Assembly: GCA_024692235.1 (NCBI GenBank)
Contig: JAILMW010000032.1
Coordinates: 1 to 64,000, forward strand
DNA: 64,000 nucleotides
Source: Saccharofermentans sp.
GTDB taxonomy: Bacteria; Bacillota; Clostridia; Saccharofermentanales; Saccharofermentanaceae
Direction of reading: 5' to 3'
This document shows, in pieces, positions 1 to 7,923 of the stretch (its first letter is position 1; each line of letters begins with the position of its first letter). Below the pieces are notes generated by a model. That model ran no database searches, was not told the origin of the DNA, and was given only the letters and a program-made list of their open reading frames with translations. The position numbers were made by a program, and so were the translations under genes.

Positions 1-91
1 AAGGCTCGTTGTTTTCAAGTTCTGCATTCTATTCAATTTTCAAGATCCGCGCCCTCGTCCGAGGTGTTTCCCTCTCGCGAAGTGCTTAGTA
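1..91 (-). promoter_or_regulatory. rRNA operon leader (5' part of an rrn transcript leaving the window)
   Basis: Read on the minus strand, this stretch contains CTTGAAAATTGAATA (30-44) and CTTGAAAAC (11-19). Such TTGAAAA motifs are typical of Firmicute rRNA leaders and 16S-23S spacers. It lies directly downstream of two strong tandem promoters and has no ORF. I infer that a 16S rRNA gene starts shortly beyond position 1 on the minus strand; no mature rRNA sequence is inside the window, so this remains inference. Confidence 0.6.
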
Positions 92-120
92 AGGATACCA
101 AACCAGTTTTGCTTTGTCAA
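92..120 (-). promoter_or_regulatory. rrn promoter P2
   Basis: Minus-strand -35 TTGACA (115-120), 17-nt spacer, -10 TATCCT (92-97), preceded by an A-rich UP-like run (AAAAAAGTGC). The block at 112-130 is almost identical to the one at P1 (207-225), so the two promoters look like a duplicated unit 95 bp apart. Tandem strong sigma-A promoters are characteristic of rRNA operons. Confidence 0.7.
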
Positions 121-186
121 GCACTTTTTTCAGTTCCTTTGTGCTTTTGTTTGAGCTCTTTTGTGCTCTCCCTCAAGCGCTCCGAT

Positions 187-215
187 AGTATATCGTGCAA
201 CCGATACTTTGGCAA
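187..215 (-). promoter_or_regulatory. rrn promoter P1
   Basis: Minus-strand -35 TTGCCA (210-215), 17-nt spacer, -10 TATACT (187-192), with an A-rich UP-like element upstream (AAAAAAGTAC) that reaches towards the stop codon of the Nudix gene at 234. Only 18 nt separate that stop codon from the -35 box, so there is no room for a terminator between the protein gene and the rrn promoters. Confidence 0.68.
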
Positions 216-233
216 GTACTTTTTTGAAATTCT

Positions 234-707
234 TCAATAAATTTTTGTCTCCTTCAGAAGATCCCCGTCATATATGAGTTTCAAGGAGAAGAAACGGTCA
301 CTTCCAAAGAGCGGTCCGAAGAATTCCCGGTCGCCTTCCCACAAAGGAAGGTCATATATCTTATCCTTATTTACCCACTCGAGCTTTCCTTCGTCGCAGG
401 GTCTTTGAGAAGGATCTTCCTTCCCTGTATATTCAGCTTCGAAGAGGCATATATATTCGTCTTCATATTTACTGTTGATAAATGTGACCATTCCTCTCAT
501 CTTAAGACCCCTTAATTCCTCGGGGCGTATACCGGTCTCTTCGTAGATCTCTCTTACTATACAGTCATCAGGAGATTCACCCTCCTCCAGGTGCCCTCCT
601 ATCCCCAGGTACTTACCGGTATTCATATCATTTCTTCCCTTATGAATAAAAAGTACATCAGAATCTCTTCTGATGTAGCATTCTGTTGTTATATTAAACC
701 CTTCCAT
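234..707 (-). CDS. Nudix hydrolase (8-oxo-dGTP diphosphatase-like)
   Basis: 157 aa single-domain Nudix protein. The Nudix box is complete at residues 38-60: G38, E44, then REIYEETGI (52-60), so the metal-binding glutamates are intact. Members of this size hydrolyse nucleoside diphosphates linked to another group, often oxidised dNTPs, in the cytoplasm; the substrate here is not known. It follows the HD-domain gene by 5 nt and is probably cotranscribed with it. No good Shine-Dalgarno lies close to its ATG (the AAGGAG upstream is about 17 nt away), so translation may be coupled to the HD gene. The stop codon almost abuts the rrn promoters. Confidence 0.88.
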   Translation of the reverse strand: MEGFNITTECYIRRDSDVLFIHKGRNDMNTGKYLGIGGHLEEGESPDDCIVREIYEETGIRPEELRGLKMRGMVTFINSKYEDEYICLFEAEYTGKEDPSQRPCDEGKLEWVNKDKIYDLPLWEGDREFFGPLFGSDRFFSLKLIYDGDLLKETKIY

Positions 708-712
708 GGTTA

Positions 713-1285
713 TCAGATAACATTCTCCTTATGTTTATGTAAGTGACCGAGCCTTACCCGGCCTCTGGCAATATCATGGTGAAGATTGATCCTGTATATA
801 ATATAAGAAGATATATCGATCTTAAATGTCTCGCAGATCGCACACCACTTGTCCGCAATACACACGATGCTGCTCTCGATATGCTTGGGAGGAACGGGTG
901 TCAGCGGAAACATGTGCTTTCTTATGATATCGCTCTCAACTTCATTGAGCTCAAAGTCCCTTGTCGCGTTATTAAGAGCACGCTTGGGATGTGTAAACCC
1001 ATGGAGTCTGTGGAATTCATTCTTCTCATGCCAGTCATAGAGGAAATAATCGTGAAGGAGAGCACCTCGAACAAGGCTTCTCCTGTCGATCTTTGCTCCG
1101 AGCTTCTCCAGGACATTCGCCAGCTTAAGACTATACTTAGCGACAGATACGGTATGCTCAAAGACAGATGTCATACCATGCTGCGTAAAGGACTTCATCT
1201 TCTGTGCTTCATCTGAAAGAATAAGGTCTCTTCCGTGACGGAAGATCTCCTTTGCCAATCTGTATTCTCTTATAGGGTCTCCCAA
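713..1285 (-). CDS. HD domain phosphohydrolase
   Basis: 190 aa. The HD signature is visible: H44 in FEHTVSVA, and H78-D79 in GALLHDYFLYDW, followed by further histidines near 88 and 95, consistent with a metal-dependent phosphohydrolase of the YedJ/YqeK-like type. The substrate cannot be read from sequence. The start is a TTG codon (1283-1285) placed 5 nt after AGGAGA on the minus strand. It is the first gene of a two-gene leftward unit with the Nudix gene; both could act in nucleotide clean-up. Confidence 0.85.
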   Translation of the reverse strand: MGDPIREYRLAKEIFRHGRDLILSDEAQKMKSFTQHGMTSVFEHTVSVAKYSLKLANVLEKLGAKIDRRSLVRGALLHDYFLYDWHEKNEFHRLHGFTHPKRALNNATRDFELNEVESDIIRKHMFPLTPVPPKHIESSIVCIADKWCAICETFKIDISSYIIYRINLHHDIARGRVRLGHLHKHKENVI

Positions 1286-1335
1286 AGTCGTCTCCTCTTC
1301 TTATCTCAAGAAAACAAATCATAAACGCTCATCTA

Positions 1336-1369
1336 TATCACATGATACTACGGTTCGACCGATGTTCAA
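1336..1369 (-). promoter_or_regulatory. Promoter for the HD-Nudix unit with a palindrome over the -10
   Basis: Minus strand: -35 TTGAAC (1364-1369), 16-nt spacer, -10 TATCAT (1342-1347). A perfect 12-bp dyad TATCACATGATA (1336-1347 on the plus strand) covers the -10 box and could be an operator. The rest of the 120-bp gap 1286-1405 shows nothing else. Confidence 0.45.
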
Positions 1370-1405
1370 TATGACAAAAAGTATAAATTTACACCTTAAA
1401 TATCA

Positions 1406-3724
1406 TCAGACTCTGCAGACCATAACGCTTGCATTGCCTTCTAATGTCAGAGGTGATCCTGAAGCTGTTACAAAGGCACACTCACCTGCCCCCAGAGCCA
1501 CGTTCTTGTCGTCAACCGTTATGACTGCATTGCCTTCAATACATACAACAGCCTCGAACCTGCTGTCGTCGCCAGGGATCGTTATATCATTTCCGCTTCT
1601 CAGCTCGTATATCATGCTCTCGAAGTACTTACATCTGCATACGACATGGCTGTCAGCTTCCGTCTTCTGCGGCATATATCTCTTATAGTCAAGAACTGCA
1701 AGCGCCTTATCCAGATGAAGCTCCCTCTTGTTGCCGTATCGATCCGTACGATCGAAGTCATAGAGCCTGTATGTGCAATTGCTGCTCTGCTGAACTTCAA
1801 GGATCAGATTGCCTTTGCCTATGGCATGTACGGTACCTGCGGGAATAAAGAAAACATCACCCTTATGTGTAGGCACGAAGTTAAGAAGATCCGTTACGGT
1901 TCCATTTTCTATGGCAGAGCGGACCTCATCCTCGGACACGTCCCTGTTAAAGCCTACATAAAGGCCTGATCCTTCCTTGGAATCTATAACGTACCACATC
2001 TCGTTCTTGCCGTACTGAGACTCATTGGCCATGGCATAATCATCGTCAGGATGTACCTGTACGGAAAGATCGTCCTGAGCATCTATCATCTTTATGAGCA
2101 GAGGGAAGTCCTGAAGATGAGAACACTTCCATCCCAGGATATCTTTACCTACCCTGCCGATATACTGGTCAAAAAGAAGTCCGGTGTGCTTGCCCGTAGC
2201 TACTGCCGAAGGTCCGTCGGGATGCGCCGACAAAAGCCATGCCTCCGCGATCTTATCGTACTCACACTTCATGTTGTAGTCGGTCCTGAGCCTTGTGCCG
2301 CCCCAGAGGTAATCCTTGAATGCAGGTCTTAACTTAATGACCTTATCGGAATCTACTCCCAGCTCCGACTCGCCTATATCGGCTGCATTTCGAGGAAGGA
2401 CCTCTTCATCGGCAATGCACTCGCCGTAAGCTACTTCTATAAAGATAAGGTTACTGTCTCCGGTATTTGATATCTGGTGAGATGTCTTCTCGGGGATGTG
2501 CACGGAAAAAGGCGCCTTGCGTACGGTCATCTCTTCTTCGAGGGTAAGACGGCACTCGCCTTCCAGTACCACCCAGTTCTCTGTCCTGGCCTCGTGGCTG
2601 TGAGCATATATCGTCCTTCCGGGCCTTACGGTAACCTTGCGCACATAATGTGTCCTGTCCTGTTCGAGGACAGTATAGTTGCCCCACTGCCTGAAGACCG
2701 TAGTGCTGTTCTTTACGAAAGGCGTCAGTATCGGGTTGTCGTAGAGCATACCCTTTACAGAGGAATTGCCGCCCCTCTTTCCTACATAGACGGCATCGTC
2801 GGTATTAACTACGATCACGTCGTCGATGCCGTTTACTACGACGGCTTTATTTTCTTCATTATTTATAACGACACTGTCGTAACTCTCGTTGATAACGCAT
2901 ACTCCGGGATCCTTGTCGGAAAGGTATGCAAGATCTTCAAGGTCAGTAAGCTCATCCCAGGCAAAACCCGCCTGCACACAATAAAGCTTTGATGTCTTCT
3001 CCAGAGCGAAATGCTCTACCGACACCTTAGGCAGACGACAAAGAACCTCTTCGCTGAAGAGAAGGTTACCGCCTTCGTTCTTCCTTCCGGCATAAGCATT
3101 CTTATAGTCAGCGTACGAAGCTTCATCTATATTCTTTATATCATTAAGAAAATCGCCTGCACGGAACATTATCATGCCGAGATTTCTGAAGATATCCTTT
3201 CCAAGCGCATCTCTGGAAGAAGGTTTCTCGATATATCTGCCGCAGGAACCGTCCGAAGCAATATCAGAGACATATCCGTATCTGCGGTCAAAATCTTCCT
3301 CTTTCTCACTCTTAACAAAGATGCAGACATCCCCCACCAAGGCCTTCTTCTTGCCTTCAAGGATGCATTCCCTGTAGTTACAGTCGACATCGACAAGGAG
3401 GTCGGATGAGATAACGAATACAAGGTCGGAATCCTGGAGCATCATTGATGAGAGTACTACCGAAGCATTTGTTCCCATGGGAACCGTCTCATATACGCAT
3501 CTGTATGAGATCCCCTGGAAAGCTCGCATCTGGTCGGCTACGATAAATCTGTACTCATAATTAGTTACTACTATGAACTCGTCGCAGAAAGGCATATTCC
3601 TTGCAACAGCATCCTGAAATGCAGAATGATTCTTCTGCACCTGTATAAACTGCTTGGGATAATCCGTTCTGGAAAGAGGCCAGAGCTTCTCGCCCTTACC
3701 TCCTGCAAGTATCAAACACTTCAA
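1406..3724 (-). CDS. Trifunctional-type fusion: mannose-1-phosphate guanylyltransferase-like / type II PMI cupin / class I mannose-6-phosphate isomerase
   Basis: 772 aa, an unusual fusion. Residues 1-280 resemble the nucleotidyltransferase domain of ManC/AlgA (AGGKGEKLWPLSR, PKQF at 23-26, EKP at 166-168). Residues 345-436 are the type II PMI cupin (RQWGNY, HSHEARTENW, IPEKTSHQI). Residues 461-772 are a class I ManA domain with the zinc-site motifs VQVHPDDDY (555-563), GKNEMWYV and GTVHAIGKGN. It would interconvert fructose-6-P and mannose-6-P and possibly make an NDP-mannose. The N-terminal domain departs from the family at several conserved sites (see findings), whereas the separate ManC at 31949 is canonical. 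Start is TTG at 3722-3724. Confidence 0.85.
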   Translation of the reverse strand: MKCLILAGGKGEKLWPLSRTDYPKQFIQVQKNHSAFQDAVARNMPFCDEFIVVTNYEYRFIVADQMRAFQGISYRCVYETVPMGTNASVVLSSMMLQDSDLVFVISSDLLVDVDCNYRECILEGKKKALVGDVCIFVKSEKEEDFDRRYGYVSDIASDGSCGRYIEKPSSRDALGKDIFRNLGMIMFRAGDFLNDIKNIDEASYADYKNAYAGRKNEGGNLLFSEEVLCRLPKVSVEHFALEKTSKLYCVQAGFAWDELTDLEDLAYLSDKDPGVCVINESYDSVVINNEENKAVVVNGIDDVIVVNTDDAVYVGKRGGNSSVKGMLYDNPILTPFVKNSTTVFRQWGNYTVLEQDRTHYVRKVTVRPGRTIYAHSHEARTENWVVLEGECRLTLEEEMTVRKAPFSVHIPEKTSHQISNTGDSNLIFIEVAYGECIADEEVLPRNAADIGESELGVDSDKVIKLRPAFKDYLWGGTRLRTDYNMKCEYDKIAEAWLLSAHPDGPSAVATGKHTGLLFDQYIGRVGKDILGWKCSHLQDFPLLIKMIDAQDDLSVQVHPDDDYAMANESQYGKNEMWYVIDSKEGSGLYVGFNRDVSEDEVRSAIENGTVTDLLNFVPTHKGDVFFIPAGTVHAIGKGNLILEVQQSSNCTYRLYDFDRTDRYGNKRELHLDKALAVLDYKRYMPQKTEADSHVVCRCKYFESMIYELRSGNDITIPGDDSRFEAVVCIEGNAVITVDDKNVALGAGECAFVTASGSPLTLEGNASVMVCRV

Positions 3725-3769
3725 TCTCTCGATACCTTTCTAAACTACTCTTCTATAAAAGATTATATG

Positions 3770-4495
3770 TCAATCGTCGTACTTTTTCATGATGCGCATA
3801 TTCCACCACAGCGCCCATGTATCGGTAAACATCTTTACTATATCGCCTACCCTTATCCTTCCGAAGGATTGTTCGCGCGTATAATTCACGCGAACAGGCA
3901 TCTCGGAGACTCGGGCACCTTTTCTTACTGCCAGAGCCAGCATCTCTATGTCAAATGCGTACCCTTTGACCCTCATCTTGGGAACGATGCTCTTGATAAG
4001 ATCGGCCTTATAGATCTTGACTCCTGTCTGTGTATCCTTGGTCTTCAATCCGAAGAGGATCTTGAGCATCAGATAATAGCAAAGAGAGAACACCTTTCTG
4101 GCAAAGGGATACTCGAGCTTGGAGTCCTTATGCATCTTAGAGCCGATAACGACCTCGCAGCCGGACTTTTCCATCTCGGAAAGAAATTCGGGGATATGGT
4201 CAGGGAACAGATCCAGATCGGCATCCAGGAATCCGATAACATCACCGGAAGCATTAAGAACGCCTTCCTTTATGGCTCCTCCCTTACCCCTATTAACATC
4301 GTAAGATACAGGATGTATCTTGGAACAGGAAGATGCAGCCCTATATATCTCATCACCGGTATTATCAGGACTGCCGTCATTTACCGGCACAAGTTCATAT
4401 GAGATCCCCGCTTTATCAAGGACCTCGGCAATGGTCATGAGATTATCGTAAATGTGCTTACCTTCATTGTAGGAAGGTATTACCAGACTTAACAT
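3770..4495 (-). CDS. Family 2 glycosyltransferase (dolichyl-phosphate glucosyl/mannosyltransferase-like)
   Basis: 241 aa, GT-A fold. Visible motifs: VIPSYNEGKHI at the N-terminus, VNDGSPDNT, the metal-binding DADLDL near residue 93, and TQTGVKIYK, which is typical of the polyprenyl-phosphate glycosyltransferase group (DPM1/ALG5-like). There are no strong C-terminal membrane helices, so it resembles the soluble DPM1 type. It probably charges a polyprenyl phosphate with a hexose for surface glycosylation. It sits 45 nt after the mannose fusion gene and probably shares its pathway; donor sugar is inferred only. Confidence 0.85.
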   Translation of the reverse strand: MLSLVIPSYNEGKHIYDNLMTIAEVLDKAGISYELVPVNDGSPDNTGDEIYRAASSCSKIHPVSYDVNRGKGGAIKEGVLNASGDVIGFLDADLDLFPDHIPEFLSEMEKSGCEVVIGSKMHKDSKLEYPFARKVFSLCYYLMLKILFGLKTKDTQTGVKIYKADLIKSIVPKMRVKGYAFDIEMLALAVRKGARVSEMPVRVNYTREQSFGRIRVGDIVKMFTDTWALWWNMRIMKKYDD

Positions 4496-4539
4496 CCTAT
4501 CCCTCGCGATGTGAATATATCACGTATTATTATATCACA

Positions 4540-4794
4540 TCAGGCAGTCTGCTTCTTAGCTTCCATGACCGCTTTGGCAAGCTGGTCGGCACATGAAGTT
4601 CCCTTCATTCCGCATGTATTTCCGGCAAGTATCCCGCTGATCTTATCAGCAGGCATTCCGTCAACGAGCTTGGATATTGCCTTAAGATTACCGTTACAGC
4701 CGCCTGTGAACTTAACGTTTGTAACAACATCGTTCTCGATATCAAGGTCGATCGATACGGCGCATACGCCTGAAGTCTTATAAGTATAATGCAT
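4540..4794 (-). CDS. Small TSCPD-domain protein
   Basis: 84 aa when started at the ATG 4792-4794, which follows an AAAGGAG box by 8 nt; a longer reading from 4923 lacks this. It matches the short TSCPD family (TIGR03905-type) with four cysteines: GVCAV, GGCNGN, NTCGMKGTSC. The name motif TSCPD reads TSCAD here. The domain is related to the C-terminal zinc-binding segment of vitamin B12-dependent ribonucleotide reductase; the role of the free-standing form is unknown. Confidence 0.82.
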   Translation of the reverse strand: MHYTYKTSGVCAVSIDLDIENDVVTNVKFTGGCNGNLKAISKLVDGMPADKISGILAGNTCGMKGTSCADQLAKAVMEAKKQTA

Positions 4795-4942
4795 ATTACT
4801 GTCTCCTTTGAGGCTTATTTGTAAGTTTGCTGATGTGTGTAATGGATAATACCATAAAACGCCTTCATATTCCCTTTGTTGTTGTATAATAAAACATTGA
4901 TTATACTTTTGAAGATAATCCACTTAAACACGGAGACATATC

Positions 4943-5755
4943 ATGAGTGATAAACTTGTAAGCATCTGCATCCCCACATATAACGGAGGCAGGTTCATCA
5001 GAGAGACATTAGAGTCCATCAAGGCTCAGACATATAAGAATATCGAAGTCATCGTTACTGACGACTGCTCTAAGGACGAGACATTAGATATCTGCAGCGA
5101 ATACGACTTTGTTAAGATATTTCATAACGAAGAGAGACAGGGATTGGTCGGGAACTGGAACAGAGCGGTCTCCAAGGCTTCCGGTTATTACATAAAGCTT
5201 ATAGGGCAAGACGATATACTCGCTCCCGAATCTATCGAGAAGCAGGTCAATGCTCTTGAAGCACACCCCGATGCTACTATCTCCATAGGTGATGCTAAGG
5301 TCATCAATCAGAAGAGCGAAGTTCTTATGACCAGAAGTCTTTCCCGTACCGATAAATGTTTTGACGGAAAGAAGTTCGCACTAAGAGCCCTTCGAGACAG
5401 AAACATCTATTGCGAGCCTGCAAACGCACTCTACAGGAGGGATGCAGCAGAGAAAGCAGGTCCCTATAACAGCAAATTTGTATATGTTCCCGATTGGGAT
5501 TACGGAATAGAACTCTCTCTCCTCGGAAATGTATATTATGTAGCTGATACCATAATGTCTTTCAGGATATCCAATGATTCTGAGACAAGTCAGCTCTACA
5601 AAAAGAAAAGCCGCATCATGCTCGAAGACACCGAGAAAATGTTTTCCAAGTACAAAGAACGACTCGGGCTTTCAACATTCAGAGAGATCATGTTCAAACT
5701 GGCGATCCGTCTTCGCATGTACACCCGTCTAGCCTATATAATTATTAAAAAGTAA
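4943..5755 (+). CDS. Family 2 glycosyltransferase
   Basis: 270 aa. Starts with VSICIPTYNGGRFIRETLES, then TDDCSKDET and a DD-type metal site in GQDDILAPES (about residues 90-99), all typical GT2 motifs. No membrane segments are evident, so it is a cytoplasmic or peripherally bound transferase for a surface glycan. A GGAGA box lies 8 nt before the ATG and a terminator follows, so it is probably monocistronic. Acceptor and donor cannot be inferred. Confidence 0.88.
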   Translation: MSDKLVSICIPTYNGGRFIRETLESIKAQTYKNIEVIVTDDCSKDETLDICSEYDFVKIFHNEERQGLVGNWNRAVSKASGYYIKLIGQDDILAPESIEKQVNALEAHPDATISIGDAKVINQKSEVLMTRSLSRTDKCFDGKKFALRALRDRNIYCEPANALYRRDAAEKAGPYNSKFVYVPDWDYGIELSLLGNVYYVADTIMSFRISNDSETSQLYKKKSRIMLEDTEKMFSKYKERLGLSTFREIMFKLAIRLRMYTRLAYIIIKK

Positions 5756-5779
5756 TAGATTACTTTAATTGTTCTCTCA

Positions 5780-5810
5780 AAAGGAGCAGCGACAAGATCA
5801 CTGCTCCTTT
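5780..5810 (+). terminator. Intrinsic terminator after the GT2 gene
   Basis: Stem AAAGGAGCAG (5780-5789) pairs with CTGCTCCTTT (5801-5810), loop 11 nt, followed by a short T-rich tail. It lies 24 nt after the stop codon at 5755. Confidence 0.7.
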
Positions 5811-5823
5811 TACTACACAAGAA

Positions 5824-5851
5824 AACACCCTGTGAAAATTCACAGGGTGTT
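5824..5851 (-). terminator. Intrinsic terminator of the prepilin-like gene
   Basis: Perfect 12-bp stem: AACACCCTGTGA (5824-5835) pairs with TCACAGGGTGTT (5840-5851), 4-nt loop. On the minus strand it is followed by a T run, and it lies 21 nt past the stop of the leftward gene that ends at 5873. Confidence 0.8.
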
Positions 5852-5872
5852 GATTCTCAATTAACAACTATA

Positions 5873-7807
5873 TCAAGTTGAACTGGGAGCCGCAGACTCC
5901 AATACATGAGTACTACCGTCGTCATAGTAGTAATCGAAGTCCTTAAGCTTGAAGTTCGTCGTTACCTGAAACAGTGCATCATGATTCTCACCGGAAGAGA
6001 ACTGAGGACAATAGGGGATGGCCAGGTGACCACCGTTTTCAGCCCAAATCGTATGAGCAATTATTCTTCCGTAGATCTTAGTATGAGTACTACCTTCGTA
6101 AACATACAGGTCACCTGCATCATCAGCGCCATCTGCACTGGGATACAAAGCTATCATAGCCTGTAAGGTTCCGTCACCACTGGTATTAAATGAGATCTGA
6201 CCCTTATGATTAGTATGAGCATCACGACCTTGTGCTGCAGACATACCGGCACCGATAACATAAGTACAAGGGGCCTGCGCCTGGTCGATACCGCCAGTTG
6301 CGTTTACAACGTTTTGAGAAAAGATACCACAATCAGTACCATTAGAATTAAAGTCGATTGCACAATCCTTCGCAAGAATAATATAACACCTACTGCCGGT
6401 TGCCGTTCCGTTACCACCATCAACTATGATCTTGCCACCTGCAACAAACTCAAGATTACCTGTTACATAGATAACTACATTATTTTCACTACAATTAACT
6501 CTATACTCCTGGCTAATTGTGCCATGAATCGTATACTCAGTACCGGTATTATCGCCGGGCTGAAGTTCAGGAACACCTGTGTGATCAGGCCTGCCATTGT
6601 CATTAGCCCTGATGATCTCATGATATCCGCCGCTAGCAATAGGCGCATTAAACTCTGCAAAAGAAGAGGGTCTGGCCACACCCGTACTGGGATCTACATA
6701 GTTAGGATCCTTATACTGCTCAAGGTTACCTATATAGTACTCAAGCGTCTTACCGGTAGCAGCAGAAGCTCCGTAGCCTGTACCACCGTTAAATATAGTA
6801 GTAGATCCGCCTTGGAATCCAAACGAAGTACGTGAAGTTGCAGTGGAAGTTGAATAATCATAGTTAATACCATATATACTCTGATCATCCCATCCGGTAA
6901 AGCCCTGTTCGATCTGAGAACCCATTCCGTCAACATTACAGAAGATAATCTGAGATCCTGAAGATCCTGTGAACATCTCGTGAGTCTGAGCAGTAGTAGG
7001 TGTTCCCCACACGATCTTATCACTGTCGATGAAGAATACAGTGCCGTGTCCAGACATAGTAGCACCTGAACCTGTACCTCCACCTGCAGTCATATCTACA
7101 CCGGAAGTATCACCGGCAAAAACAAGATCTCGATAGTAATGAGTACCGGATGCGGAACGCATCGGGGTAGTCGTAACGAATGTTGAGAAGAAATCACAGC
7201 TACCATTAGGAGCTGAACCGTCACCTCTGGTAACGATAATATTATCCTCTGCATCCACGCTGGCGGTAGCCGCCATATTGCCGCCGATCTTAACATTATC
7301 CATACGACCGCCTCGACCGAGCTCTACCTGGAATGCGAAGGGGCTGGGTGTAACGGTAGGAATCGTTCCCTGGTAAGTAAGAAGGATGTTCTCCACTTCG
7401 TCGCCGATCCTTGTTGTGATCCTTACCGTGTAGAGACTCCCGCTCTTGCCGAACCTGGCCTTTGTGTAGTTATTTGGGTTAGCCGACTCAGCGCCGCCCA
7501 TTCCGGGAACTGTTGCATCCGTAAAATATACGGTAGTACCTGCGTCACACAAATCCTTGAAGACACTGTCCCTAATCTGCTGTTCCTCGAGAGCAGTCTG
7601 GAATAACTGAGCTGCAGCAGTGCAAGTGATCCTTGCCTGTCCGCCTTCTGCAAAAGAATACAAGCGCTTTCTTGTGTTAGCTGTCATCATAAGAGCAGCG
7701 CCGATCAAGATAAACGCAACTGCAAGAATGAAGAGTATTGTAACAAGTATTACACCGCTCTTATTCTGCTTTTTACCGGATTTTGTTCCGACAAATCTCT
7801 TAAGCAT
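5873..7807 (-). CDS. PilX/prepilin-like surface protein
   Basis: 644 aa. Short basic N-terminus (KRFVGTKSGKKQNKSG), then one hydrophobic helix at about residues 18-41, then a long soluble region rich in Gly, Thr, Ser and Asn. This is the architecture of PilX-type minor pilin or pseudopilin proteins. A late segment (NNVVIYVTGNLEF, then IIVDGGNG) looks like the beta-rich repeat domain found in such proteins. No pilus assembly ATPase, PilC or prepilin peptidase gene is in the window, so it is an orphan here. AAAGGAG precedes the ATG. It has its own promoter and terminator. It could instead be a general membrane-anchored exoprotein. Confidence 0.65.
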   Translation of the reverse strand: MLKRFVGTKSGKKQNKSGVILVTILFILAVAFILIGAALMMTANTRKRLYSFAEGGQARITCTAAAQLFQTALEEQQIRDSVFKDLCDAGTTVYFTDATVPGMGGAESANPNNYTKARFGKSGSLYTVRITTRIGDEVENILLTYQGTIPTVTPSPFAFQVELGRGGRMDNVKIGGNMAATASVDAEDNIIVTRGDGSAPNGSCDFFSTFVTTTPMRSASGTHYYRDLVFAGDTSGVDMTAGGGTGSGATMSGHGTVFFIDSDKIVWGTPTTAQTHEMFTGSSGSQIIFCNVDGMGSQIEQGFTGWDDQSIYGINYDYSTSTATSRTSFGFQGGSTTIFNGGTGYGASAATGKTLEYYIGNLEQYKDPNYVDPSTGVARPSSFAEFNAPIASGGYHEIIRANDNGRPDHTGVPELQPGDNTGTEYTIHGTISQEYRVNCSENNVVIYVTGNLEFVAGGKIIVDGGNGTATGSRCYIILAKDCAIDFNSNGTDCGIFSQNVVNATGGIDQAQAPCTYVIGAGMSAAQGRDAHTNHKGQISFNTSGDGTLQAMIALYPSADGADDAGDLYVYEGSTHTKIYGRIIAHTIWAENGGHLAIPYCPQFSSGENHDALFQVTTNFKLKDFDYYYDDGSTHVLESAAPSST

Positions 7808-7867
7808 AATCGCCTCTCCTTTATATAATTACTGTTTTCACATATTTGTAGCTATGTAATTACGGTA

Positions 7868-7896
7868 ATTATAGGTCACGCCTAAGGCGAATTCAA
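7868..7896 (-). promoter_or_regulatory. Promoter of the prepilin-like gene with an internal dyad
   Basis: Minus strand: -35 TTGAAT (7891-7896), 17-nt spacer, perfect -10 TATAAT (7868-7873). The spacer carries the 11-bp dyad CGCCTAAGGCG (7879-7889), a plausible repressor site because bound protein would block polymerase. Confidence 0.65.
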
Positions 7897-7923
7897 TAAT
7901 CCTTAAGTAGATTTAAGACATTG

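Noticed and set aside
3626..4402. Long plus-strand ORF opposite the fusion and GT2 genes
   Set aside because: It spans the stop of one well-supported gene and the body of another on the other strand and has no recognisable domain or ribosome site.
4795..4923. N-terminal extension of the TSCPD protein
   Set aside because: The ATG at 4794 has a perfect ribosome site and matches the family start; the extension looks like untranslated leader.
6206..6835. 209-codon plus-strand ORF opposite the prepilin-like gene
   Set aside because: Thr/Ile-rich shadow of the Gly/Asn/Thr-rich surface protein; no start signals.
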